A stretch of DNA of 43,619 nt, from NCBI GenBank assembly GCA_937921995.1, contig CAKZVF010000018.1:1-43619 (forward strand), written 5' to 3'. This stretch comes from an uncultured Pirellulaceae bacterium (GTDB lineage: Bacteria; Planctomycetota; Planctomycetia; Pirellulales; Pirellulaceae). The notes beneath the pieces are model-generated. The model ran no database searches. It was not told the DNA's origin and was given only the letters and a program-made list of their open reading frames with translations. Positions 8,105 through 16,903 of this stretch are shown here, in pieces. Both the position numbers and the translations under genes were made by a program. The first letter of the stretch is position 1, and every line of letters starts with the position of its first letter.

Positions 8105-8457
8105 GTTCGGTTCGCTGGTGGGCAGGGCTTGAGTTTGACGTATTTAGCGATCTGCTTGATCGTTATCGTTAGTCAAAGGATAACCAACTTTGGACATCTT
8201 TGATAACCCTGTTCGCAATCTCAAAAGCTGACCATGAGAGACATTGAAGATTCATCATGTCCAGTGTTTTGGCGGTGGCGACTGAGAAACCTTGCTGATC
8301 ACAACGGTCAACAGGGACTCCGAATAAATGTTCAAGCAAATAGATCCCCTTTTCATCGGATTTGGCTAATGTCGGTGCACACTTGAAGTGACGGATCTCG
8401 CAGACTCACGGAGCGATAAATTTTGCACACCTCGACACCTCGATGAGGAACTTGCTT
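8105..8457. other. Gap of about 350 bp with one unassigned open stretch
   Basis: No confident gene. On the minus strand an open frame without an ATG runs from about 8405 to a stop at 8169 (about 77 codons). Its composition looks protein-like, with segments such as GIYLLEHLFGVPVDR and FEIANRVIKDVQSWLSFD. It may be a remnant of a lost gene or chance. No repeat or RNA gene was recognised here. Confidence 0.3.
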
Positions 8458-8565
8458 ATGCCAATAGAATTTTTTCAGTCAATTATTGCGATAGGTTTTG
8501 TCACTGTCTGGTTGATGGTCGGACAATTCTCTTTCGCCAAACCTTCTTCTACCATGAGGCCCTGA
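8458..8565 (+). CDS. Possible 35-residue membrane peptide
   Basis: A short frame encoding MPIEFFQSIIAIGFVTVWLM and a 15-residue tail: one hydrophobic helix (about residues 4-22) and a basic C-terminus. A GAGGAAC ribosome site lies 7 nt before ATG 8458, which is unusual in this window, where most genes lack one. An intrinsic terminator follows at 8599-8630. Site, helix and terminator together support a real small gene, such as a membrane-complex subunit or a toxin-like peptide. I recognise no family. A longer overlapping frame (8388-8813) has poor composition and runs into the neighbouring gene, so I prefer this one. Confidence 0.4.
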   Translation: MPIEFFQSIIAIGFVTVWLMVGQFSFAKPSSTMRP

Positions 8566-8598
8566 GCCTTCGAGCCGACAATCTAAACTTCTTACCGA

Positions 8599-8630
8599 AC
8601 GCGGGGGCCTGGCTCTCGCGTTTTTGTTTT
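8599..8630 (+). terminator. Intrinsic terminator after the small membrane ORF
   Basis: ACGCG (8599-8603) pairs with CGCGT (8617-8621), with further inner G-C and G-U pairs, and is followed by TTTTTGTTTT. The orientation fits transcription of the 35-codon frame upstream. Confidence 0.55.
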
Positions 8631-8766
8631 GCAAAGATCGGTAGCCGGTCCCTTTTAAAACTGCTTGTCGATTTTCTGCTGGCTTTTGCCAGACCAAAGG
8701 GTATTCAATCACGGACATTCAATCGCAGCCTGGAAGATCTAATCACGCTCCACTGCGGCGGCAACG

Positions 8767-9492
8767 CTAATTCGACTTCACCGCGTTGTAAGTCACGTTT
8801 TTGGGGACTGTGATCCCGCCGGAGACGATGCCCTGCAGGGTCTCTTCGATATCCCAGTTCAGCGGAACGACATCCTGCTCGCGCACCATCAGCATGTAAC
8901 CCGATGTTGGAATGGGCGTCGTCGGCACGTAAACACAAAGAATCTTTTCACCGCTTCCTAAATCGGTGCATTCGCTAGTGACAAACGCCGGAGCCTTGAT
9001 GCCCGGATGAGGGAACTCGATCAGTACGACGCGTTTGAAATCTCTCACGCCTTGCGAACCTGAGATCGCGTTGAAGACATTGCTGACCGCAGCGTAAATC
9101 GTTTTGACTCCGGGCACATTTAACATAATCCAATTAAAAGCGCGATGTAAACGAGACTGCGCGAACATTCCCGCCACGTACAAAATCAAAAATAGACTTA
9201 TCATCGAAAGAGACGACAACATCACGTCGCCCATCAATCCATTGTCAACGCTCACCGCACCGCTAACGGTCTTGGTGGCTTCCTTGACCTCTTCGGATTG
9301 GAAAAAACTAACCTTCAGAACGTTGCCGATCGGCTCGAGCGCGTAAATGTATAAGGTGTCGTACAACCATCGAATGACGGCATAGGTGATGAAGATCGGC
9401 AGCACAACAAACACACCCGCAATAATTCGGTTGCGCAGGTGGCGAATGTTGTCGCCCCAAGTACCGCCTAGAGCTGAGTCGTCCGTTGTCAT
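8767..9492 (-). CDS. DUF502 family membrane protein
   Basis: A 241-residue protein. Membrane segments lie near residues 25-45 (IIAGVFVVLPIFITYAVIRW) and 95-115 (SLFLILYVAGMFA). A soluble C-terminal part follows with the DUF502 signatures RVVLIEFPHPG, VYVPTTPIPTSG and GIVSGG. The family function is unknown; in plants, related LIKE-COV proteins affect membrane trafficking. I start at ATG 9492 because the seven upstream codons are unsupported. It is transcribed alone, 169 bp after the large operon on the same strand. Confidence 0.85.
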   Translation of the reverse strand: MTTDDSALGGTWGDNIRHLRNRIIAGVFVVLPIFITYAVIRWLYDTLYIYALEPIGNVLKVSFFQSEEVKEATKTVSGAVSVDNGLMGDVMLSSLSMISLFLILYVAGMFAQSRLHRAFNWIMLNVPGVKTIYAAVSNVFNAISGSQGVRDFKRVVLIEFPHPGIKAPAFVTSECTDLGSGEKILCVYVPTTPIPTSGYMLMVREQDVVPLNWDIEETLQGIVSGGITVPKNVTYNAVKSN

Positions 9493-9661
9493 CCGTAGCC
9501 GTGCGTGAATCAAAAAATTACAATTTTTACCGACGAGGCGTCGCTTGTGGCACCATCATAACGGTTGCCTCTCCGCTCCGCGACCCTTCTCACGTACCCA
9601 TAGTTTTTACAGGGGCTGGGAATCGCGATGTTAAGAAAAAAATTAGTGCCGCGCGCGGAAC

Positions 9662-12034
9662 CTACCGCCCCAGCGGGACCAGCGGCGTTACATCAACCGG
9701 CGGCAGCGCTGCCTGAACGGAAGTGGGAAGCAGGATCGCTGAGAATGACGTTCTACCGGCATCCATCATCTCCATCGCCTCGGCCTCGATCTGAAGTAAC
9801 CGATCAAGTTCGAAGCTGGTTAGGGGCAGATCGGAGCTGGCCAACCAGTTTAGAGCCGCCACAATCTCGTCTGGTTTTGTAGGTTCGCGATCCGCCGGTT
9901 TCTCTCGAGGTGTCCGCCCCCGGCGAAGTTGTTGGCATTGGCGGATGATCGCTTTGCAAACGATTTGAGGTGAATTGACGTTGCCGCCATTGCCCTCATT
10001 GTTTTCATCGCCATCGTCGCTCGCGAACTTCGACAACGGTCCTGAGTGAACGCCGTTGACCAGACCCAACTGCCGGCGATAGCGGTTTCGATCTGTTTGG
10101 TTCTGGGCGATCGCCATCAACCCACGCAGGCAACTTCGAATCGTCGCGGCATCGCCACTATCAATCGCCGCCTTATACTTTGCCACAGCGTTTTCGATTT
10201 CAGCAGTATCGCCGGTCATCGCCGCGTCTTCGGCTTCGTCACGCAGACGACGGGCTCTAGTCACATTAATCCTGAGGGAGAGCCGCTGCTCAAGTGGCGG
10301 CGGTGCTGCGGTTGTCTCTTTGAGCCACTGCAAGTGCCGGGAAACCAGACTGATCGTCGTTTGACGAGAGAGCGCTAATTGCTCACCTAATGTCTTGGCC
10401 GAATTCAAACGGCTGAAATAAGTTTCAGCATCAGACTGTGATGCATCATCGCGTTTAGCAAACAACAATGCCTCGATCAAAATTTGTTGTAGCTCGATTC
10501 TGCGCTGCATCGACCGCTGTTTTAGATCCCGAATGTCAATTAGGTGGTTGAAATAACGCTGGTGCAGGCGGTCGCTGATATTTTCGGCGATGAACTGGCG
10601 AAGATGTTCGGCGAAGTCGCCTTCGATATTTGTTTCCACGTCTGCGCTGTTGTGTTCATGCTCCTTCAAAAGCTCCTTGAGTTTCGAACGCGCCAACGCA
10701 AAAAACGAAGCCGATAAATTTTCGTTGCTCCTCATTTTGCCATCGGTAATCGCGAAAGCAATGCGCTGGTTCCAGCTGTCGGTCGGCTTCTGCGGCTTTT
10801 TATCCGCAAACACATCGGCAACGGCCAGCAGAAAATTGGGCCAACGTCCAAATGGTTTGACCGCGCGGATAATGGCAACCTCCGTTGAGGCACTGTGCTT
10901 GTGAAAACAGAATGCTGCGATCGACGTTGCTTCCTCGGGAGTGATATCGCCGATGCTCTGTGTTAGAACGCTTAAGTCATCCAGAGCGCGGGCGTGAATT
11001 CGTGCGTTTGATGAGTCAGATTTCAGGGCATCCAAAGCGTCCTGCTTTTTTTGCCTCTCCGCCAAGGTCGGCGGGTTGGCGTCCGGCAGAGATTGCTCAA
11101 AGTCTTTGCCGATCAACTCAAGGAACCGTGCTTGCCATTTCTCAAACCTCAAAATACGTGCCGTGTTAGGCGTTCGCAGCAAATCGCCAATTTCGAATTG
11201 GGAAGCACCGGCGACGGTCGGTGGCAAATCCAAAATTTCTTGGGGGGCTTCATTGTTGGAAACATCAGGCGTAGGGTCGATTGGTGGCGCTTGGGCATCT
11301 TCAATGGCGATAGCTTTGGGTGCGACGATCGGTTCGGTCGTTGTTGGATCCGCAGACGCGCGGTGATGAGCGTTCAGCCAAAGCCAATAAACGGCAACTG
11401 CTAGTACGGCCGTCAGAACAGAGCCGGTAACAGCGATAAACCTGGTCTTGCGGCGATGCCTTTCCTGATCATGCCTTTGAATCTCAGCATCCCATAGCAC
11501 TTTCACCTCGTCAGCACTGATTCCAAAATTGGCCGCATGCGAAACAATCTCGTCGTCCAGCTCCCCTTGCCGATGATCAGAGGATTCAAGTCTTTGCTCG
11601 ATAATCGCGCGAATTCGATTTCGCGCATCGGCGGCTGAGATCTGTTGCAGTCCGCGCTGCTTGGCAGCATAGTCCAGTAACTGTTGGGCTCTTGAACTAC
11701 TGATTTGATATTCCACACCCGCTAGTCGAATCAATGTTTGTGATTCCTGCGGGCTGAGGACAGAAGCATTGGTTTTGGCAAGATCGGCGTTCAAGCGATC
11801 GAGGAAAACTTGCTCGTACCGCCCTACCCTGCCTAGTGCTGAGCCCCCGTCTCCGATTCGGTCCAAACACGCGCTGACCTGATCCTCCGAAAGACGTTGT
11901 TCATTGGCCAAATGCCGAATTTTGTTCAACGCCGTCGCCGTTAGGCCTCGTTCGATTGAAATAATGTTGCTGGCGGCAGCCGAAAACCTCTCCAATCGGG
12001 AATCGCGCGGCTGAGATTCAAAGGATGGATCCAT
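9662..12034 (-). CDS. Large helical membrane-anchored protein, last gene of the ExbB/ExbD operon
   Basis: 790 residues. About 195 helical, charged N-terminal residues are followed by a single membrane helix at 199-220 (VTGSVLTAVLAVAVYWLWL) flanked by Arg/Lys. A long, mainly helical C-terminal region of ~570 residues follows. By the positive-inside rule the N-terminus is cytoplasmic and the C-terminus periplasmic. The N-terminal part shows repeated short helices (ISAADARNRIRAIIEQRL and ISADEVKVLWDAEI) that could be EF-hand-like or SAP-like, but no family is recognised. Its ATG abuts the stop of the preceding gene (TAGATG), so co-translation is likely. It probably links the inner-membrane motor to a periplasmic partner; that is inference from the operon. 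Confidence 0.75.
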   Translation of the reverse strand: MDPSFESQPRDSRLERFSAAASNIISIERGLTATALNKIRHLANEQRLSEDQVSACLDRIGDGGSALGRVGRYEQVFLDRLNADLAKTNASVLSPQESQTLIRLAGVEYQISSSRAQQLLDYAAKQRGLQQISAADARNRIRAIIEQRLESSDHRQGELDDEIVSHAANFGISADEVKVLWDAEIQRHDQERHRRKTRFIAVTGSVLTAVLAVAVYWLWLNAHHRASADPTTTEPIVAPKAIAIEDAQAPPIDPTPDVSNNEAPQEILDLPPTVAGASQFEIGDLLRTPNTARILRFEKWQARFLELIGKDFEQSLPDANPPTLAERQKKQDALDALKSDSSNARIHARALDDLSVLTQSIGDITPEEATSIAAFCFHKHSASTEVAIIRAVKPFGRWPNFLLAVADVFADKKPQKPTDSWNQRIAFAITDGKMRSNENLSASFFALARSKLKELLKEHEHNSADVETNIEGDFAEHLRQFIAENISDRLHQRYFNHLIDIRDLKQRSMQRRIELQQILIEALLFAKRDDASQSDAETYFSRLNSAKTLGEQLALSRQTTISLVSRHLQWLKETTAAPPPLEQRLSLRINVTRARRLRDEAEDAAMTGDTAEIENAVAKYKAAIDSGDAATIRSCLRGLMAIAQNQTDRNRYRRQLGLVNGVHSGPLSKFASDDGDENNEGNGGNVNSPQIVCKAIIRQCQQLRRGRTPREKPADREPTKPDEIVAALNWLASSDLPLTSFELDRLLQIEAEAMEMMDAGRTSFSAILLPTSVQAALPPVDVTPLVPLGR

Positions 12035-14533
12035 CTATCGCCTCCCCCAGCGATCGGCAAGCTGCCCGAATCGAATCGCCCGGTCAGCTGGCATGTTCGG
12101 ATGAAGCGCGATCGTTTGACGCAGAAGTTTTTGCGCGGCCTGTTTGTCAAATTGATACAAAACCAAAAGCCGTTCCAGCCGCGCGTCCAGCCAAGTAACC
12201 GTGCCTGGCGAAAATTGCTTTTCCAACTGTTGCCATAGCATTGCGCTGCCACGTAGGTCATTCTTCTTCTCCGCCAGTTTCGCGCGGATCGGCAGCCACT
12301 GCGTTTTTTGTGCCAAACCCTCCACCTGCGATTCGGCCTCCAACAAACGGTCATCCGCCAGATACAGCCGCGCCAATTGAAACGCGACGACCTCTTGGTT
12401 GGTGGGCATCGCCGCATTGGGAAGGTTCGATACGAATTCGTAAAGGCTGATCATCTGGCGTCGAAAGATTGGGTCCCCCACTTTTTCTTCAGTTTCAGCG
12501 TTCTCAAAAATCTTGGCGATTTCAAGCGCGGCGGCCGCTGTCCACGGTGATGAATGGTTCGACTGTTTTACACGTTGGAAATATTCGTGTGCGATCGTGT
12601 AGTTGTCCCGTTGCAACGTCTTGAGCGCAAGTGACTGAAAGTATAAGAACTTTGCTGCTTGAGGTTTTCTTTGATTCAGCGCAAGCGTACCTTCGACCAT
12701 TGCTTTCACATTGGCGAGAACGTCATTGATCTCATCGGAAAAATCGAGCGGGTTTGGCAGCGCGAGAAGTTTTGAAACGTAGTAGTAATACGTTTGAATC
12801 CGCGCGTCATCGGAAATTCGACTGTCAGACTCAATCGCGTTAACGTAGTTGCGAAATCGAGCGATCGGGGTTTTGTTTGCCAGGCGGTAGCGCCTTGCCA
12901 GCTCTATCGAGGCCGCCGATCGGACGAGAACCGATGATTCGTTTTCACGGAAACGGTTCAAGTAGTCAATCGCGTCTTGATCGCTAAGGGCATCACGGCG
13001 TTCTAAATCAAGATCAAAGTTCGCCAGTTTGGTGAAAGCGGATGCGGGGGCGTTTGCATTCAACCAAGCGGCGATACGCTCTTGGTTTGGCTTTTGCTCA
13101 CCAACAATCAAACGCACCGATTGAATCGCGCGATAAGCAGCTTCGGCGGCGAGGTCTTCATCGCAGAGCCGAAAATCTTCAGACCGGCGCAGCAGTTCCG
13201 CGGCTTGTGCAAACTCACGTGCTGCATCGGGATAGTTTTTGTTCAGGTGCAAACAGCTGGCTAATAGAAAACGGCAATGCCCACGAATCTCGGCCGGCAA
13301 TTGTGGATCAAGCTGCTTGGTGGCTGTGCTAAGTTCAAGCGTTGCTTGTTCCAAAGAGGCGTCTTCTTCGTCCTTTTGGAAGTCGTCCAAGGAAAGATAT
13401 CCGCGGATCCAACACTCAACACTTGCATCCCCAGAACCTTTCGAGAACGCGTCGGGAAAACTTTCCATTGCTGCTCGAAGTTGATCCACCTCACGCATCA
13501 GCGTTAGTCCCGATAACGCTTTCTCCACAAGTTTATCCGCAGAATTCGAACGTTTGAGGATCGCTCCAAGCAATTCGTTGTTGCGTAGAAGTTCGGTGTG
13601 ATCCTCTAACATCTTTGTTGCACGATCGCGGTCGTCGCGCAGGTAACCGGCGAATTCCCATTGGTTAATCGTATCGACCTCCGATTCTGCACTTAATCCC
13701 AGACTCGCATTCTCTCGCGCTGTTTGAAAACAATAAGCGGCTTGCTTGTCGGCTCCGATGCCTTGCATAACAGCCCCCAACCCTGCGGTTGCCATTGTTT
13801 GAAAGCGACTTTGATTCCCAAACTGATCCGCCGAAAATTTCGTCAGGTTGGCGTGCGGATCAAGGTCGAGGAAAGATCGGAAAGAGGATTCCGCATCACG
13901 CAGGACGGGTTTGCTATGTTGGAGACTTGCTGCCGATTCAAAAAAGTGACTCCAGCCGAGAAGATATTCGCCATGGCGGAACTGTTGCCGCAACTGGCTT
14001 AAGAGCCTGGCGTCTCCAATTTCAGTTTGTTTCAGTTCCGTCAAACGATCCAGATTTTCGATTTGCTGTTTCACACCGCGCTGAATCAGGTCGATTTCTT
14101 CTGTGATTTGATCAACGTCCGTTTTGCCGATCGCAGCGGCTCTTAAATAGTCGCGCTGCAGCAACTCAATCTCACGATGAGCAACCGCCAATCGCAAGCG
14201 TTCGGATTTTCGGTTCGGGTGAGCCGCTAAAGAAAATTTTGCTTTCGCCAACACATTTTTAGACCAAGCTTCATTTTCAATTCGCCGAAACAGCTCGGTC
14301 GCGTAGGCCTGATGAAGCTGCTCGATCCGCTTGCCGCGATCGTTGGGTGCGTTTTCGGCCCGGACCTCCAGGTGCGTTATCAGCATCCGATTCAATCCGT
14401 TTTCACGTAGAAAAATTTCCAGCGGATCATTCTGAGACGCAGGCGGATTCGTTTGACCCATCACTGTTATCGAAGTCGACAACAAGATGCCGATGCAGCA
14501 AATAGCATAAATGATGTAACGACTAGTACTCAT
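12035..14533 (-). CDS. Secreted or periplasmic 832-residue TPR-like protein
   Basis: An N-terminal signal peptide (hydrophobic residues 6-25, cleavage near VMGQ) is followed by ~800 residues of helical repeats. Several units resemble tetratricopeptide repeats, for example LLASCLHLNKNYPDAAREFA, FLYFQSLALKTLQRDNYTIA and VAFQLARLYLADDRLLEAES. Its start overlaps the upstream ExbD gene by 11 bp, so it belongs to the operon. TPR proteins act as docking surfaces. By analogy with Tol-Pal, where CpoB is a periplasmic TPR protein, this one could coordinate envelope work with the ExbB/ExbD motor. That analogy is mine and is not shown by sequence identity. Confidence 0.75.
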   Translation of the reverse strand: MSTSRYIIYAICCIGILLSTSITVMGQTNPPASQNDPLEIFLRENGLNRMLITHLEVRAENAPNDRGKRIEQLHQAYATELFRRIENEAWSKNVLAKAKFSLAAHPNRKSERLRLAVAHREIELLQRDYLRAAAIGKTDVDQITEEIDLIQRGVKQQIENLDRLTELKQTEIGDARLLSQLRQQFRHGEYLLGWSHFFESAASLQHSKPVLRDAESSFRSFLDLDPHANLTKFSADQFGNQSRFQTMATAGLGAVMQGIGADKQAAYCFQTARENASLGLSAESEVDTINQWEFAGYLRDDRDRATKMLEDHTELLRNNELLGAILKRSNSADKLVEKALSGLTLMREVDQLRAAMESFPDAFSKGSGDASVECWIRGYLSLDDFQKDEEDASLEQATLELSTATKQLDPQLPAEIRGHCRFLLASCLHLNKNYPDAAREFAQAAELLRRSEDFRLCDEDLAAEAAYRAIQSVRLIVGEQKPNQERIAAWLNANAPASAFTKLANFDLDLERRDALSDQDAIDYLNRFRENESSVLVRSAASIELARRYRLANKTPIARFRNYVNAIESDSRISDDARIQTYYYYVSKLLALPNPLDFSDEINDVLANVKAMVEGTLALNQRKPQAAKFLYFQSLALKTLQRDNYTIAHEYFQRVKQSNHSSPWTAAAALEIAKIFENAETEEKVGDPIFRRQMISLYEFVSNLPNAAMPTNQEVVAFQLARLYLADDRLLEAESQVEGLAQKTQWLPIRAKLAEKKNDLRGSAMLWQQLEKQFSPGTVTWLDARLERLLVLYQFDKQAAQKLLRQTIALHPNMPADRAIRFGQLADRWGRR

Positions 14534-14960
14534 GATTAGGAAGCCACGCTACAGATTCATGGCCGCATGATCGGCACAGTGCGATCAACGATGTGGCGGA
14601 TTGAAACGGGATTCCATCGCCGACCTTAACAATCATAGGCGCTGTTTTCGATTCCATGGTCTCCAGCACCGTTTGAATCTCTCGGATGTCGTTGGTTTTA
14701 ACGCTGCCTAATTCGTATCCAAGAACGCCGTTTTCAGACGCGATTGCAAGAATCACCGGTTCCGTATTGTTGGTTGCGGTTGGATCGGGAGAAACCGATT
14801 GCGAGACGATCGGCGTCACCAGCGATTGGGTCGGCATGCGAAAGGAGGTGGTCACCAGAAAGAAAATCAAAAGTAGAAACACAACGTCGATCATGCTGGC
14901 CGTAGATAGTTTCATCGCCGACCCAGTATTTGCCCGAGAAGATTGTTTCGAAAGTCGCAT
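14523..14960 (-). CDS. ExbD/TolR family biopolymer transport protein (second copy)
   Basis: A 145-residue protein with a short cytosolic N-terminus, one membrane helix starting at about residue 22 (SMIDVVFLLLIFFLVTTSF) and a periplasmic domain. Asp25 is the proton-carrying Asp conserved in ExbD and TolR. The periplasmic part ends with the typical sequence of strand and helix (PMIVKVGDGIPFQS). Together with the ExbB homologue it should form an inner-membrane proton channel that transmits energy to the envelope. It differs clearly from the first copy, so the complex may contain an ExbD heterodimer. It lies 17 bp after that copy. Confidence 0.9.
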   Translation of the reverse strand: MRLSKQSSRANTGSAMKLSTASMIDVVFLLLIFFLVTTSFRMPTQSLVTPIVSQSVSPDPTATNNTEPVILAIASENGVLGYELGSVKTNDIREIQTVLETMESKTAPMIVKVGDGIPFQSATSLIALCRSCGHESVAWLPNHEY

Positions 14961-14977
14961 CGTTGGTCCTTTCGTCG

Positions 14978-15394
14978 TTACTGATTTCTTACGGCAACCG
15001 TTACCGATTTGAAACCAGATTCCGATAATCGGTCGAAAATGAAATTAACGTCTGTCGTCGAACATTCGGCTGCACATCGAAGTTTCGCGTGTGGAGACTT
15101 GTCGCCCGCATTTTGACCGGCGAGTGACTGCTGCAAGAATTCGTCCAATTCATTCCGCGCAATGGCTTGTTGATTCACCCGGAGTTGCCCTTGAGAGTCC
15201 AAATTTAAAACCAATGCCGATCGTGTCGTAGCGTCATCGGCGAAGGTGGAAAAGGGTAACTGCGTCGATGGTAGTGAATTTTGATTCAGCTGCGAAACGG
15301 TCATAAAGAAAATGATCAACAAAAACACAACGTCGATCATCGGCGTCATGTTGAAGCCGGCTTGTTCTACGATTGATTGTTGGCTCAGTTTCAT
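14978..15394 (-). CDS. ExbD/TolR family biopolymer transport protein (first copy)
   Basis: A 138-residue ExbD/TolR protein. The membrane helix NMTPMIDVVFLLIIFFMTV contains the conserved Asp21. The C-terminal periplasmic domain follows, with NQQAIARNELDEFL in the middle and SESGFKSVTVAV at the end. It starts 73 bp after the ExbB-like gene; that interval shows no separate promoter. The two tandem ExbD copies downstream of one ExbB are typical of planctomycete and Bacteroidetes-type clusters. Confidence 0.9.
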   Translation of the reverse strand: MKLSQQSIVEQAGFNMTPMIDVVFLLIIFFMTVSQLNQNSLPSTQLPFSTFADDATTRSALVLNLDSQGQLRVNQQAIARNELDEFLQQSLAGQNAGDKSPHAKLRCAAECSTTDVNFIFDRLSESGFKSVTVAVRNQ

Positions 15395-15467
15395 CGTTGA
15401 TTCTGATTCTGTGTCCCGAACTGTTTCTCTTGATCCCCGCAGTTGCGGTTCTTAGCCCCCGCGATCT

Positions 15468-16127
15468 TCAGCTCTTCTTTCCCAAAGGCAACATGATGTG
15501 TTCGATCCGTTTGCCCGCCATTGAAACGATCGACTCAATTTTGTGTCGAAAGTAGTTGCAGGCGACCATCGTGGGCATCGCGATGGCCAATCCTATCAAC
15601 GTCGTTACCAATGCTTGGCCAATGCCACCGGCCAGATCCTGAGCCTGTGCGGCGCCGTCCTGATTGGCGATGGTCATGAAGGCTTCGATCATTCCTACTA
15701 CGGTTCCTGTCAATCCCAACATCGGCGCGATGGCGGCGATGGTGGCTAACACTTCGGTGCGGCGAAACAGGCGAGCCGTTTCATCAGCGCCGGCTTCTTC
15801 GACGGCGGCTCTGTATTCGGCGAAACCGAATTGGCTGTTGCGATAGCGCTGCAAACCCGCGCCGATGACGCGTCCGGCCATCGAGTCATGTTCGCGCTGA
15901 TAACAGAAATCAATCGCATCGTCGATCTTTTTGGCAGCGATCAATTGTTCGAGTTCGATCAATTGACTCTCTGGAAACATTCGTTGCTGACCGATGGTCA
16001 AAAAATGATCAGCGATAAAGTAAAGGCTGACCATCGAGAGGACCAATAAGAGCACAATCACGCCCACGCCGATCCAACTGCCACCAAAGATAGCTTCCAG
16101 CAAGTTCATTGCTTCTGCTACGAACAT
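15468..16127 (-). CDS. MotA/TolQ/ExbB family proton channel protein
   Basis: A 219-residue inner-membrane protein with three helices: near residues 15-38 (VGVIVLLLVLSMVSLYFI), 125-150 (IAAIAPMLGLTGTVVGMIEA) and 170-195 (ALVTTLIGLAIAMPTMVA). The last two match the channel-lining helices of ExbB and TolQ, including the GLTGTVVGM signature. The cytosolic loop between helix 1 and helix 2 is of normal length. It forms the pentameric stator that works with the two ExbD proteins encoded next. ATG overlaps the upstream stop codon by one base (TAATG), so the pair is translationally coupled. Confidence 0.92.
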   Translation of the reverse strand: MFVAEAMNLLEAIFGGSWIGVGVIVLLLVLSMVSLYFIADHFLTIGQQRMFPESQLIELEQLIAAKKIDDAIDFCYQREHDSMAGRVIGAGLQRYRNSQFGFAEYRAAVEEAGADETARLFRRTEVLATIAAIAPMLGLTGTVVGMIEAFMTIANQDGAAQAQDLAGGIGQALVTTLIGLAIAMPTMVACNYFRHKIESIVSMAGKRIEHIMLPLGKKS

Positions 16128-16903
16128 TACGGCTTTCTCCCCAAATAACGAATCCGTTTTGGAAAAAGCGTTGACTTCAGCCTGTCAGCTTCAGCAGCGC
16201 GGTTCAACTTCATCAGTCCCTCAATGGCGGTGGTCATGGCTTCTCTGGTGAGCGTCGGATGCGCGACCCACTGGTCAAAAGAATGGTCTAACAATTTGTG
16301 GATCTCTCGATCGGTCGGTTGCGGGTTCTCTCTTACCAACAAGATGGCATCTAATATTTTTTGTTGTGCTGGCGATCGTTGATCCTTTCCGGCTTTGTAA
16401 TATGCCTCTGAGAGTTCGGTTTTCAAACAAACACCATTGGTAACCGCCTGGTCAAACTGTTTTCGGAAGCGAGACCGATCATCTGCGGTGAAAAACAAAG
16501 TCGGCAAGCATCTGCGGAACTTCTCAGTCTTATCGGCTGGCTCAACCAACAAAAGGTGATGAGGTTGTTCCTTCAGCTCAGTTTGCAAATGCAGCGCTAA
16601 TAAATAGGGAAGGATCGCGCGACTGTGATCCCCAGAGACCAAATGAAACCTCATTGCGGCCATTGCGACTAAGTGCTTTTGAGGCAAGTCCAAACTTGAT
16701 TCCTCTTTGCCTATAACCTGATTGAAAAGTGGTTCAATCAATTCGCCGATGCCGTCAAAGTCATCAATTTCGTACCGGTATTTAAGTCGCGCAATTTGAG
16801 AAGCGACAGTTTCCGCCACTTGTACCTGCTGTGCCAACAACTGGTGCGAAGGAAATAGCAGGCCAGACACTGCGAACAGCAAAAGCAACAATAGTTTCGG
16901 CAT
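16127..16903 (-). CDS. Secreted hypothetical protein of the ExbB/ExbD operon
   Basis: 258 residues with an N-terminal signal peptide (LLLLLLFAVSGLLF, cleavage near LLAQQ) and a helical mature domain with TPR-like spacing (LPQKHLVAMAAMRFHLVSG). It has no catalytic motif that I recognise. The stop overlaps the ExbB start. The gene begins directly after the previous stop, with no gap. Its place before the channel genes suggests a periplasmic partner of the motor. Confidence 0.72.
   Translation of the reverse strand: MPKLLLLLLFAVSGLLFPSHQLLAQQVQVAETVASQIARLKYRYEIDDFDGIGELIEPLFNQVIGKEESSLDLPQKHLVAMAAMRFHLVSGDHSRAILPYLLALHLQTELKEQPHHLLLVEPADKTEKFRRCLPTLFFTADDRSRFRKQFDQAVTNGVCLKTELSEAYYKAGKDQRSPAQQKILDAILLVRENPQPTDREIHKLLDHSFDQWVAHPTLTREAMTTAIEGLMKLNRAAEADRLKSTLFPKRIRYLGRKP

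Noticed and set aside
8388-8813. 141-codon plus-strand frame
   Set aside because: It runs into the DUF502 gene on the other strand and has no family features. The 35-codon frame with a ribosome site is the better candidate.
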